DNA of 64,000 nt, taken from positions 186,001 through 250,000 of the forward strand of contig JANPYM010000019.1 in NCBI GenBank assembly GCA_025890175.1, written 5' to 3'. The translations under genes were made by a program, and so were the position numbers. The DNA comes from Ciborinia camelliae (Eukaryota; Ascomycota; Leotiomycetes; Helotiales; Sclerotiniaceae). The notes under the pieces are model-generated. The model saw only the letters and a list, made by a program, of their open reading frames with translations, ran no database searches and was not told the DNA's origin. How positions within the stretch are numbered: position 1 is the stretch's first letter; the number at the start of each line of letters is the position of its first letter. Of this stretch, positions 1 through 8,466 are shown one piece after another.

Positions 1-424
1 AAATCGAAAAAAGAAAATAAATTCGAAAGGAAAAGATAGGTTTAAAGAAAAAAAGTAGATTCGAAGAAAAAAGGTAAATTCATAGGTTTGTGGGTTCATA
101 GGTTCGTAGATTCGTACAACAACAGGTAGAATACTTGTAGTAACAATTCGGTGTGCTCGACTGAAGTTGTGATCAATTTCTGAGATTGTGTTAGTAAACA
201 AACGGGGTTGCGAGGGAGGGGAGGTAGAAGGGGAAAAAAAAGGTTCTAATTGCATGGTCTCGCAGTCATCCTGACACAGATAGAATGATACGTGTTTGTC
301 TTCAAGGCAAGATGTAAGACATGCTGACTAAGAACCCCTCTAGTCTACACTTATGCGAGCCATCTCAAACGGCAAACTCGAGGGTTTCCCAAGTCAAGAT
401 GTTCTCCGAACATGCTTCGTTGAG
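1..424. other. No gene recognised; simple tracts
   Basis: Purine-rich start followed by repeated TTCATAGGTTCGTAGATTCG-like steps near 80-115, which resemble the reverse complement of the CTACGAAC repeat near 21 kb. Nothing coding is recognisable before the carrier fragment. Confidence 0.5.
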
Positions 425-514
425 CACAACCACACTTGACATGCCCCTCCATAAACTGAGAAGTCCCTCTCCAGTAGCTATCCTATATCCTCCTTGTATC
501 ATACCATTGTAAAC
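425..514 (-). pseudogene. Mitochondrial carrier (mitoferrin Mrs3/4-like) fragment
   Basis: The minus strand reads about 30 codons, VYNGMIQGGYRIATGEG then LLSLWRGMSSVVV. Mrs3/Mrs4-type iron carriers of the inner mitochondrial membrane have this run in a matrix loop, with the carrier consensus EG..LWRG. In the family the next residues are normally GAGPAHA, but here the frame runs into unrelated sequence, so the piece is cut at 425. It is an internal slice of a protein of roughly 300 residues with no start, stop or membrane helices. The family call is strong; mitoferrin rather than another carrier is inferred from the YNGMIQG motif. Confidence 0.82.
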
Positions 515-599
515 GGCGGAAGGGGTTGGGAAGTTTTTTAATTTTAAAGTTATATTGATTGAATTAAAGGTGGGTTAATTAATTTGATTTATTAATAAA

Positions 600-690
600 G
601 CAGCTCCACCAGCTCCACCAGCTCCACCAGCTACTCCAGCTACTCCAGCCACTCCGGAATCTAAGCCAAGCAACTCTCCAAGGGACCCAG
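600..690 (+). pseudogene. Ala/Pro-rich coding-like fragment with minisatellite
   Basis: CAGCTCCAC units are repeated in frame and read APPAPPAPPATPATPATPES, then KPSNSPRDP. It looks like a linker piece of a structural protein. The open frame runs straight into the dispersed repeat starting at 690, so the junction is abrupt. No protein can be named. Confidence 0.4.
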
Positions 691-821
691 TAACAGGGGT
701 GGATTTATCAGGTCACATGGGGATTAGACTAGCGTAGTATTAGTTCAGGATCTTGCTTATAAGCAATCCCAGTTTAAATCTTGAATCCACATCCCCTTTC
801 AACGAAACCACTGTATTTTCT
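690..821 (+). repeat. Dispersed repeat family, copy 1
   Basis: 132 bp that align without gaps to 18868-18999 and, in reverse, to about 63091-63190. Relative to this copy, the 18.9-kb copy has 11 differences that I count, all transitions, 10 of them C-to-T or G-to-A. This copy therefore looks least mutated. The unit contains the phrase AGGATCTTGCTTATAAGCA and ends in ACGAAACCA; no coding capacity is seen. Confidence 0.85.
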
Positions 822-1605
822 GGTATATGTTACGGCAGTAGTGAATACGGCCTCTAAGAGTTCCTGAGATGTCAGGCATATTACTTCTCGCTAGGCCCCT
901 TAGGGGCGCATGCTTAGGCGAAAAAACCACCTATTATAGGATAATTTATATTTTCCAGTTAAATACCCTTAATTTTTAAAATAACTAAACTTTTTCATTA
1001 ATTATTAATATCTGATACGTTTAAATTAACAGATATTATATTTAACGGATAATTTTAAAACTAGAAAAGCTATTTGAAGTTGATAATATTAAATTGGAAA
1101 GAAGCTTCGGAAAGAGTTGTTCCGATCCGATTAAAACTTACTAAGCCCATCGGGGCTTTTAAATTCCGACCGGGGTTTTCCCGAACCCCTAAAATACTTC
1201 GCTATACCCCCTACGCCACCTACGTCAACATTATAATAATATAAATACTAAAATCGATCGATTCAGCGAAAGTTGACCCGCACGCTTCGCCGGGGGTGGT
1301 GCCAATGTGGTAGTGGTGGTGGTGATGGTATTAGTAGTGATGGTTGATTGGCTGCTTACTTCTCTGCCTTCGCCGACCCCCGACCCCCCGACCCCCGACC
1401 CCTCGACCTAACCACTATCCACCAATCAAATTAACCATAAACTAACCAAAATTTTGAAATTAACCAATAAAAATCAAAATCTAAAAATATAATTAACTAG
1501 TTAGCTACTGGATAATTATCGGGTCAAATTAAAATATAGATATCAAAAATTTCATCGATACTTTAAAAAAATCTAGAACCTAACTAGATCTAGTGGGAAA
1601 TTTGA
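822..1605. repeat. AT-rich block, likely RIP-degraded repeat
   Basis: Two AT-rich stretches (about 930-1130 and 1430-1580) flank a GC-rich patch with CCCCGACC and GGTGGT tracts (1270-1400). Stops are dense in all frames. This composition is typical of mutated transposon remnants, but no transposon protein motif survives. Confidence 0.5.
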
Positions 1606-1770
1606 ACTGGGCCTGCGCCCCTAAGGCCGTCCTGGTTTTCCGGTTTCACCTCCGACCTCCACAACCCCTCCTTCTGGACCACCTTCTACAATAGCGCAAT
1701 CACAGCTGGCTTCGGACGGGCCTTTCTCAGCACCTTCTACGTTGTTGTACCACCCTTCGTCGCCCTTTGA
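1606..1770 (+). pseudogene. Membrane-protein-like coding fragment, unnamed
   Basis: An open frame without ATG reads about 54 codons to a TGA at 1768, including FTSDLHNPSFWTTFYNSAIT and GFGRAFLSTFYVVVPPF. The aromatic, hydrophobic ending suggests part of a membrane protein. I do not recognise the family. It sits between an AT-rich block and unrelated sequence. Confidence 0.45.
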
Positions 1771-2038
1771 AATCAGCTTCGACTTAAGCAGTGATTTGCG
1801 TGATCGTGCTTCAATGATAAGTATGAAAAGTCGTTGTTTCCAAAATGGTGACTGGCAGAATCTCTAAAAAAGTTGTTTTATTATTAATAAAACAAATTTT
1901 CTATATTGGGTTAAAGATAAAGTGACCGAAAGCTGACGTGCAAGGATTCATCTGTCCGTGCGACTTGGAGATTTGATAAGCACTTCCGAATGCCATCAGC
2001 GTTATTGAGAACAAGCACCAACTCTTCCTTCCGAAGGC

Positions 2039-2232
2039 ACGACCCTTTTGTGGGGCGTCACGGCGGCGCTGCCGTTTGTGGGCATCAGGGTGTTTTACGC
2101 GGCGGCGGTGTTGTCGCAAAACTCGCCCAGATGGCGCTCCCCCTCGCCCCCCTCGTGCGCATCACCAACGGCGAAGTGCACCCCTCGTTCCCCAAGCTCC
2201 TGGTCAATTTCTGGCTTCTCACGGCCATGCAA
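2039..2232 (+). pseudogene. Composite of two coding-like fragments
   Basis: Two overlapping frames look coding. The first (2039-2127) reads LLWGVTAALPFVGIRVFYAA, similar to a helix of fungal integral membrane proteins of the DUF7702 type. The second (about 2110-2232) reads HPSFPKLLVNFWLLTAMQ. The second resembles small fungal proteins with an HPSFP..L..FWLLT motif. The frame change near 2110-2130 fits a junction between two donor genes. Both names are tentative. Confidence 0.4.
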
Positions 2233-2514
2233 TTAATAAAAAGTCTAATAAATTTAGGGTGTATCTAATTGCTTGACCTTTGTGGAAATAGTTCCGGGCT
2301 TATCGTAAACGATCGCTTTGTAGTGTTAAGACCATCGAAAAATCTCGCTATTATCATCGTCTGGATATTTTGCGCCACCGCTGAAGGAATATCGGCATTG
2401 ATGGTGCCGCTATGATGTAATGGGGCATGGGAGTTTTCTCACGATGATGTTTGGTAGGTAGCTAGCGCTTAGAGAAGTGCAAGCCTTTTCTGAGAGATTG
2501 GGGGGATGAACATA
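2233..2514. other. No gene recognised
   Basis: Unique-looking sequence with no coding frame I trust. Confidence 0.4.
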
Positions 2515-3044
2515 CTAGTCTTCGGCAGTCATTTGCTCAACCCTAAAAGATGATGATGGTGATAAGTATTTGAATTCCAGATATCCCATACTATCTTTTG
2601 AAGGGTGGCCGCTCACAGCAGGAGGGGACAGGAATGGATCATTGCTGCTGCTACTATCTCCAGCGTCGGACGGGATGGATGGATGATCCATTGCTAAAGA
2701 GGTTGACATGATGGTGGGACTTGTATCTCCATCGTTTCCGTTAACACTAGCATCTTTGATTGGGCGAGGGACCTTTAACTTTTTGCCTTCAAACATAAAG
2801 CTCGTTGCCTCTCGGTCATTTTCGCACTCCATGATTCCGCCAATACAATGATATTGAGTGAGCCTTTGTACCAAGAACTCCAAGTCACAAGCGCCTTACC
2901 TTCCGAAAGTTCCGTATTTGGGTAGGTATCGTGACCGTGACCGTGACGGTTCCGCTGACTGGTAGAGTGGAGTGGAGTGGAGCTCAAGCTATGGATTCGT
3001 TTCAAGTCAATGTCCTCCTTGTAGATATTTGTAGTTGGTGACAT
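2515..3044 (-). pseudogene. Unnamed coding-like minus-strand stretch
   Basis: Two overlapping minus frames (2515-2883 and 2775-3044) are open. They are Ser/Asp/Pro-rich (for example SIPSDAGDSSSSNDPFLSPP), as in disordered regions of fungal regulators. No domain is visible. These may be exon pieces or chance frames. Confidence 0.3.
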
Positions 3045-3117
3045 CCTTTAGTATGTCCAATCTGTAAATATAAGTTAGATGATTCATCAACTCTAAGGTA
3101 CGCTGGTAAATTCCCAA

Positions 3118-3205
3118 GACAGTGAAGTTAATTTGAAACCGACAGCCGCAAGAGTATATCTTCCACCCGATGCAAACACATTCCTCTCAACCATCGCTCA
3201 GTCAG
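3118..3205 (+). pseudogene. Phosphoketolase fragment
   Basis: About 29 codons read VNLKPTAARVYLPPDANTFL then STIAQ. The RVYLPPDAN(T)xLST run is a conserved segment of xylulose-5-P/fructose-6-P phosphoketolase, a thiamine-diphosphate enzyme that splits sugar phosphates to acetyl phosphate. In the family the next residues are HCLKSKN. Here the frame meets a GTAAGA that could be a splice donor at 3206, and the homology stops. It is a sliver of a protein of about 800 residues. Confidence 0.7.
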
Positions 3206-3283
3206 GTAAGACGATTTACTGGAGCTGCATGTAGTTATGTAGGATAGACAATAGACTGTGAGCAACAATGCTCATCATCAGGA

Positions 3284-3424
3284 ATGTTTCGCACACTTGT
3301 TAGACGTGCTGCTCAGCAGACACGGTTGGAGTTACCCTACGACCCGAATGCAAATCCATATAAGGCGAAACGATTATTAGATTTGTCGAAACCGGGATTT
3401 TCCTTCGTTGATCTGATAGCTTGA
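3284..3424 (+). pseudogene. Short ORF with Arg-rich N terminus, unnamed
   Basis: Starts with ATG at 3284 and reads MFRTLVRRAAQQTRLELPY then DPNANPYKAKRLL, stopping at 3422. The Arg-rich hydrophobic start looks like a mitochondrial presequence, and the NPYKAKR run resembles small mitochondrial ribosomal proteins, where a WPPDF motif would normally follow. The downstream part differs, so it is probably a 5' fragment. Confidence 0.35.
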
Positions 3425-3433
3425 TTCATTTTC

Positions 3434-3724
3434 AGAAACCCGCCAGTATCTCAAGTTGAAGATGAACTTGAAGTCGGCGATCTCGACACCAAACATGAGG
3501 ACGTCGCAGTTAGTGAACCCTACATGGGTGTCACCGGCCTCTGGACCATCGTTCAACCCTGCGCACGACCCACTCCCCTCCCAGCTCTAAATCGCAAACG
3601 CCTCGCTGTCGATGCCTCGATCTGGATCTACCAATTCCTCAAAGCCGTCCGCGATAAAGAAGGAAATGCCCTTCGAAACACGAATGACGTTAGGTTCTTT
3701 AATGATCAGTATGGTACAGCATGA
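3434..3724 (+). pseudogene. RAD2/XPG nuclease N-terminal fragment
   Basis: From the ATG at 3524 the frame reads MGVTGLWTIVQPCARPTPLP, then LAVDASIWIYQFLKAVRDKEGNALRN up to about 3679. This is the start of the XPG-N domain of RAD2-type nucleotide-excision-repair endonucleases; the VDASIW motif holds the first catalytic Asp. The family continues HI.GFFRR.CKLL; here the residues become NDVRFFNDQY and stop. About 30 in-frame codons upstream (3434-3523, acidic) do not belong to RAD2. Only about 50 of more than 1000 residues remain. Confidence 0.88.
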
Positions 3725-3966
3725 ATTCGCTTGGCCCAAACGGTAACACCTTGACTCGAATCGATTGCAAGGTCAACTATTCCCGAGCACGTACCAATTT
3801 TTTGGCCTTTGATCCTAATTACAAAAACCACAAATGACATTAAGCCAGCTCCGATCTATCTTGAGGCCTGCTTTGTCAAATTCCGCTTTGTTTGGATATC
3901 TATATGTATATACTTGGGGAGGAGAGGGAGTCATTCAATCTCTTCGCCGGCCGCGGAGATATTAAT

Positions 3967-4104
3967 TCGGATGCGTTATTGGGGATAGAGTCAGAGTTCA
4001 CATATTTAGGCCTAAGTGGTCAACACATCATCAATAATCAACTACAAGTATGGAGTACGGGTGATGAGTATGTAGTTGGAAGTGCGCAAGCGTTTATGCA
4101 GGGA
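3967..4104 (+). pseudogene. Histidine acid phosphatase fragment (copy 1)
   Basis: Forty-six codons read SDALLGIESEFTYLGLSGQH, then QLQVWSTGDEYVVGSAQAFMQG. This matches the middle of fungal histidine-phosphatase-superfamily acid phosphatases (phytase-like secreted or surface enzymes), where Q.W....D.R(Y)VV.S(A)QAF.QG precedes LYPP. The catalytic RHG and HD motifs lie outside the piece. After QG the sequence becomes unrelated. Confidence 0.65.
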
Positions 4105-4761
4105 CGTCAAAGCTTATTCAAACGATGCGTGCTGGGGTTGGGCGCGTAGGGCTGGTGATTGGAATGTAAAATCCCAGAATAAACATTCACTAGATAGCTC
4201 GCCGCGCATATTTGAATCCTATACATTACTAAAACCGGAAATATTTTTCATCTCGCGGTGAACAATCCGCTCGTAACTACTGCACCAGTTGAGCTTGATG
4301 CAAGAGGTGAGTTTCGCAAAGGGAATCAAACGACTGACAGATGGTTGAGGTGTTGATGTGGTGCTTAATTCTTTGGTTGGCGATAGTCTGATAGCCTTTT
4401 GGGAGTGTATCGCTCCTTTTGGCCGCTTTAGCAAATGCAGCAAATGCAACAAATGCAGCAAATGCAACAGCAAATGCAGCAAAGCAGCAGCTGCAGTCAC
4501 AATCCGTATTTGATCTTCATTCTCAAGTCATAAAATGGTTCAAGGTATAGCGCTCAGGCATCTTAGCCCAGCTAGACCATGATCTCATACTAACAGAGTA
4601 TTTAGGATAATCGCACTAAGCTACCAATGACTTATAAGGAGGAAGAATGGATAAGGGGGGGGATAGTTGGGGGGATGTGATGAGGGGATAAGGGCATAAG
4701 GGCATATGATTGATAAGGTGGGGGGTGAGATAAGAGGAAGGAGGGGAGGAGAAAAGGGGGC

Positions 4762-4911
4762 AAAAGAATCTCTACAGCCTCTACAAACGTTAACTCAACC
4801 CCAGCGACCAAGAAGCGCACATCTCTAGGCAAGGAGAATGACACACCTTCGTCGACCAATAGTCGAAGTGCTAAAGACAGAGCACTGAATGCAATTCATG
4901 ATCTTTCAACT
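4762..4911 (+). pseudogene. Ser/Lys-rich coding-like fragment, unnamed
   Basis: Fifty codons read STPATKKRTSLGKENDTPSS then SRSAKDRALNAIHDL. The codon pattern and charge distribution look like a genuine disordered nuclear-protein region followed by a helix. The SRSAKDRAL.(A/K)IHDL phrase feels conserved, but I cannot name the family. A second copy lies at about 6500-6649. Confidence 0.45.
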
Positions 4912-4959
4912 TACCGCAATCCTTATAATATAAATCTAATAGAATCTATATCTAAATAC

Positions 4960-5130
4960 CTAGGTAGGGCTGGAGGATCCAGTACCGGTTGGTGCACTGC
5001 TAACAGTTCCAGTTCCCGCAGTTCCGGCTTGACTGATGAGAGCGGAGCATGTTGAGCTCGTTGAGCCGGATTGAATCTTAGCACTGCCGCTGAAGTCACA
5101 GGCAGTGGAAGCCTTGTTCTTGAACTTTAG
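4960..5130 (-). pseudogene. GH72 beta-1,3-glucanosyltransferase C-terminal fragment (copy 1)
   Basis: The minus strand reads FKNKASTACDFSGSAKIQ, then STCSALISQAGTAGTGTVSS and APTGTGSS. CDFSGSA is the last cysteine motif of the X8/CBM43 module of Gas/Gel/Phr enzymes, which remodel cell-wall beta-glucan. The following Ser/Thr/Gly-rich linker leads in intact proteins to the GPI-anchor signal. The catalytic domain and GPI signal are missing. Confidence 0.82.
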
Positions 5131-5604
5131 TACACTTTGGGTGTGGTGGTGAGCCCTGAAAATGACGGCGCTCAAAATTTAGCCTCGCCGGCCTCGCTCA
5201 TGAATTAAAACATATATTAAGACATCATGTCCAGATAAATCTGGTGTCAGGGGATTGTTCTCGTCGTTCCCGTTATACATTTTCTTTTTTCATTCTCTTC
5301 AAAAAAGGTAGTAGGTAAGGCATGTAGGTAGGTAGATAGTTGTAGTATTAAATAAAACCACTACTTGGCGGCTTGGCCATGAAGCTTTAGAAAGTTCCAA
5401 TAAAGTTAATTTCTAATATTAAACTTTACGGGGCAGTAATTAGTGAAAGAACATATCCGCGAAGAAAATCAGGATACTCCGCCCACTTCCGCTAACTCTC
5501 AATCTAGAAATCCGAGATTGGGTTTTGGGATTGGATTGGATTGGATTGTATCCTTTAGTTGTGAGTTGTATGTTATAGATGAAGGAAGGAAAGAAAGGTA
5601 TAAA
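5131..5604. other. No recognisable gene; GATTG and AGGTAGGT tracts
   Basis: Includes GGTAGGTAGATAG steps and a GGATTGGATTGG run (5530-5550) before the N gap. An open frame from about 5443 exists but is not recognisable. The second copy occupies 6869-7342. Confidence 0.4.
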
Positions 5605-5614
5605 NNNNNNNNNN
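5605..5614. other. Assembly gap of 10 N
   Basis: Ten N bases separate the two copies of the 1.73-kb unit. A round gap size of this kind is usually a placeholder set by scaffolding software. Confidence 0.98.
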
Positions 5615-5705
5615 TCAAATTCCGCTTTGTTTGGATATCTATATGTATATACTTGGGGAGGAGAGGGAGTCATTCAATCTCTTCGCCGGCCGCGGAGATA
5701 TTAAT

Positions 5706-5843
5706 TCGGATGCGTTATTGGGGATAGAGTCAGAGTTCACATATTTAGGCCTAAGTGGTCAACACATCATCAATAATCAACTACAAGTATGGAGTACGGG
5801 TGATGAGTATGTAGTTGGAAGTGCGCAAGCGTTTATGCAGGGA
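5706..5843 (+). pseudogene. Histidine acid phosphatase fragment (copy 2)
   Basis: Identical in sequence to 3967-4104. It probably represents the same locus if the duplication is an assembly artefact. Confidence 0.65.
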
Positions 5844-6697
5844 CGTCAAAGCTTATTCAAACGATGCGTGCTGGGGTTGGGCGCGTAGGGCTGGTGATTG
5901 GAATGTAAAATCCCAGAATAAACATTCACTAGATAGCTCGCCGCGCATATTTGAATCCTATACATTACTAAAACCGGAAATATTTTTCATCTCGCGGTGA
6001 ACAATCCGCTCGTAACTACTGCACCAGTTGAGCTTGATGCAAGAGGTGAGTTTCGCAAAGGGAATCAAACGACTGACAGATGGTTGAGGTGTTGATGTGG
6101 TGCTTAATTCTTTGGTTGGCGATAGTCTGATAGCCTTTTGGGAGTGTATCGCTCCTTTTGGCCGCTTTAGCAAATGCAGCAAATGCAACAAATGCAGCAA
6201 ATGCAACAGCAAATGCAGCAAAGCAGCAGCTGCAGTCACAATCCGTATTTGATCTTCATTCTCAAGTCATAAAATGGTTCAAGGTATAGCGCTCAGGCAT
6301 CTTAGCCCAGCTAGACCATGATCTCATACTAACAGAGTATTTAGGATAATCGCACTAAGCTACCAATGACTTATAAGGAGGAAGAATGGATAAGGGGGGG
6401 ATAGTTGGGGGGATGTGATGAGGGGATAAGGGCATAAGGGCATATGATTGATAAGGTGGGGGGTGAGATAAGAGGAAGGAGGGGAGGAGAAAAGGGGGCA
6501 AAAGAATCTCTACAGCCTCTACAAACGTTAACTCAACCCCAGCGACCAAGAAGCGCACATCTCTAGGCAAGGAGAATGACACACCTTCGTCGACCAATAG
6601 TCGAAGTGCTAAAGACAGAGCACTGAATGCAATTCATGATCTTTCAACTTACCGCAATCCTTATAATATAAATCTAATAGAATCTATATCTAAATAC

Positions 6698-6868
6698 CTA
6701 GGTAGGGCTGGAGGATCCAGTACCGGTTGGTGCACTGCTAACAGTTCCAGTTCCCGCAGTTCCGGCTTGACTGATGAGAGCGGAGCATGTTGAGCTCGTT
6801 GAGCCGGATTGAATCTTAGCACTGCCGCTGAAGTCACAGGCAGTGGAAGCCTTGTTCTTGAACTTTAG
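6698..6868 (-). pseudogene. GH72 beta-1,3-glucanosyltransferase C-terminal fragment (copy 2)
   Basis: Identical to 4960-5130, with the same CDFSGSA motif and Ser/Thr linker. See the note on the duplicated unit. Confidence 0.82.
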
Positions 6869-7478
6869 TACACTTTGGGTGTGGTGGTGAGCCCTGAAAA
6901 TGACGGCGCTCAAAATTTAGCCTCGCCGGCCTCGCTCATGAATTAAAACATATATTAAGACATCATGTCCAGATAAATCTGGTGTCAGGGGATTGTTCTC
7001 GTCGTTCCCGTTATACATTTTCTTTTTTCATTCTCTTCAAAAAAGGTAGTAGGTAAGGCATGTAGGTAGGTAGATAGTTGTAGTATTAAATAAAACCACT
7101 ACTTGGCGGCTTGGCCATGAAGCTTTAGAAAGTTCCAATAAAGTTAATTTCTAATATTAAACTTTACGGGGCAGTAATTAGTGAAAGAACATATCCGCGA
7201 AGAAAATCAGGATACTCCGCCCACTTCCGCTAACTCTCAATCTAGAAATCCGAGATTGGGTTTTGGGATTGGATTGGATTGGATTGTATCCTTTAGTTGT
7301 GAGTTGTATGTTATAGATGAAGGAAGGAAAGAAAGGTATAAATATACAAGATGACCAGCCGCCAAAGCACTACACAGGGAAAGCTCACCAGCCAAAACAG
7401 CTGCAGCAATTACGGGGATGTTGGGATCTAGGTAGGTAGATACTAGGTAGGTAAACGTTTTTATAGTACTTATGATTC

Positions 7479-7780
7479 GTGTATTCTTTATGTTATTATT
7501 ACAGTACTGGATTTTTAGAGTTGGAGTTCCAAAAATCGTCCTTCAGTCCAGAAATGAATTGCAGTCACTGGCTGCTCAATTTTCATAACTATGAGATCAA
7601 CTTATTAGCTGCTTGTTCGTTAGTAGATCTGCTGTCAGATATCATCTCGAATCATTTGAGTCCACCAGACGCCTTGCAGCCGCCAAGCTATTATCCGTAT
7701 GTTGAAGGGTCTCCAGGGTCTCCAGATGTGTGGTTTGCTGGTCAGTGGGTAAAGCAGGTTCTAGAATGGTCAGTCAGGTA
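7479..7780 (+). pseudogene. Unnamed 100-codon open frame
   Basis: Open from an ATG at 7479. The later half (ALQPPSYYPYVEGSPGSPDV then WFAGQWVKQVLEW) looks coding; the first half is less convincing. It runs directly into the NACHT-type fragment in another frame near 7781. No family recognised. Confidence 0.3.
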
Positions 7781-7918
7781 GCTAAATTATCAGACTCTGC
7801 ACTTACTGGAGTTGACCTAAATGGCCTCTTTGCTTCGATGTGGAAGAGGCTCGGGGCCGACGAGCATTTTTATAGAACCGAGGCAGCTAATATTTTTCAG
7901 CTTCTCCTCTGCCAGGAC
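7781..7918 (+). pseudogene. NACHT-type NTPase (HET/NLR-like) fragment
   Basis: Reads SGVDLNGLFASMW-like sequence (exactly TGVDLNGLFASMWKRLG), then YRTEAANIFQLLLC. Fungal NACHT/NLR-like proteins have this pattern after the NTPase core: (P)xxLxxLFxxMxxxI then Yxxx(A)xxIFQLxL. These proteins act in nonself recognition. Walker motifs are not in the piece. Confidence 0.6.
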
Positions 7919-8030
7919 GAGGTGTATCTTTCCATGTAACAATGCAACATGCTGAAGCAAAGAAGATCACCGAGCGGTTATTGTTTTCAAAAACGCAGCA
8001 CTTTTTTCATTTCAACCAAGCGGCCGGTAC

Positions 8031-8336
8031 CTTTACAACAACCTGATAGATCCTGGCAAGCTTACATCGGGTGATATCGCAGGCATAACAGACATTGTAA
8101 ATGCAGCCTCAGGTTTCTCAACGTACGTCCATCAGTCTAATGACAACTACAGACCTCTGAGTCCATCTGCTAGGGCTAGGGGTCATCCTCACAAAGAGAA
8201 ACACTACCAAGTAAATGGAGATTCGGGTGCCAACATCATCACGCCGGCAGTTCTCCTGAATAAACATCCAATCAATCAATCATAAACAAAATTAATCCGC
8301 AACTCAAATGCCATCCTTTCTTTTCTTTCATCTGAG
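8031..8336 (+). pseudogene. Unnamed 100-codon open frame without ATG
   Basis: Reads LYNNLIDPGKLTSGDIAGIT, DIVNAASGFSTYVHQ, then GHPHKEKHYQVNGDSGANII before a TGA near 8334. The residue mix looks coding for at least the first 60 codons and may be two or three pieces in the same frame. I cannot name it. Confidence 0.4.
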
Positions 8337-8466
8337 CCCGTCATAGCTTCATGACTTCCTCTAGCAATATTGTGCTCCGTCGAAGGAGTTGGAATGCCGC
8401 ACTCAAGCCAATCCATTATTCTTTTCCGCTCGCGATGGTTCACGAAATGCCGCCTCGGTTTGTTAA
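8334..8466 (-). pseudogene. Unnamed coding-like minus fragment
   Basis: The minus strand reads NKPRRHFVNHRERKRIMDWL then ECGIPTPSTEHNIARGSHEA. It converges tail to tail with the open frame on its left. No family recognised. Confidence 0.4.

Larger units (their letters stand above)
3876..5604 (+). repeat. 1.73-kb duplicated unit, copy 1 (left of N gap)
   Basis: Repeated at 5615-7342 with, as far as I can see, one difference: a run of eight G near 4656 versus seven in copy 2. It ends exactly at the N run. The contents are fragments of an acid phosphatase, a Ser/Lys-rich protein, a Gln/Met-type trinucleotide-like run (4430-4490) and a GH72 protein. The position against a gap and the near identity favour an unresolved contig overlap over a true tandem duplication. 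Confidence 0.9.
5615..7342 (+). repeat. 1.73-kb duplicated unit, copy 2 (right of N gap)
   Basis: Matches 3876-5604 base for base apart from one fewer G in a homopolymer near 6393. That single deletion changes the end of a minus-strand frame at 6355-6597. It carries the same fragments as copy 1 and then continues into unique sequence at 7343. Confidence 0.9.

Noticed and set aside
3876..7342. True recent tandem gene duplication
   Set aside because: The left copy ends exactly at a 10-N placeholder and the copies differ by one homopolymer base, which fits an unmerged contig overlap better.
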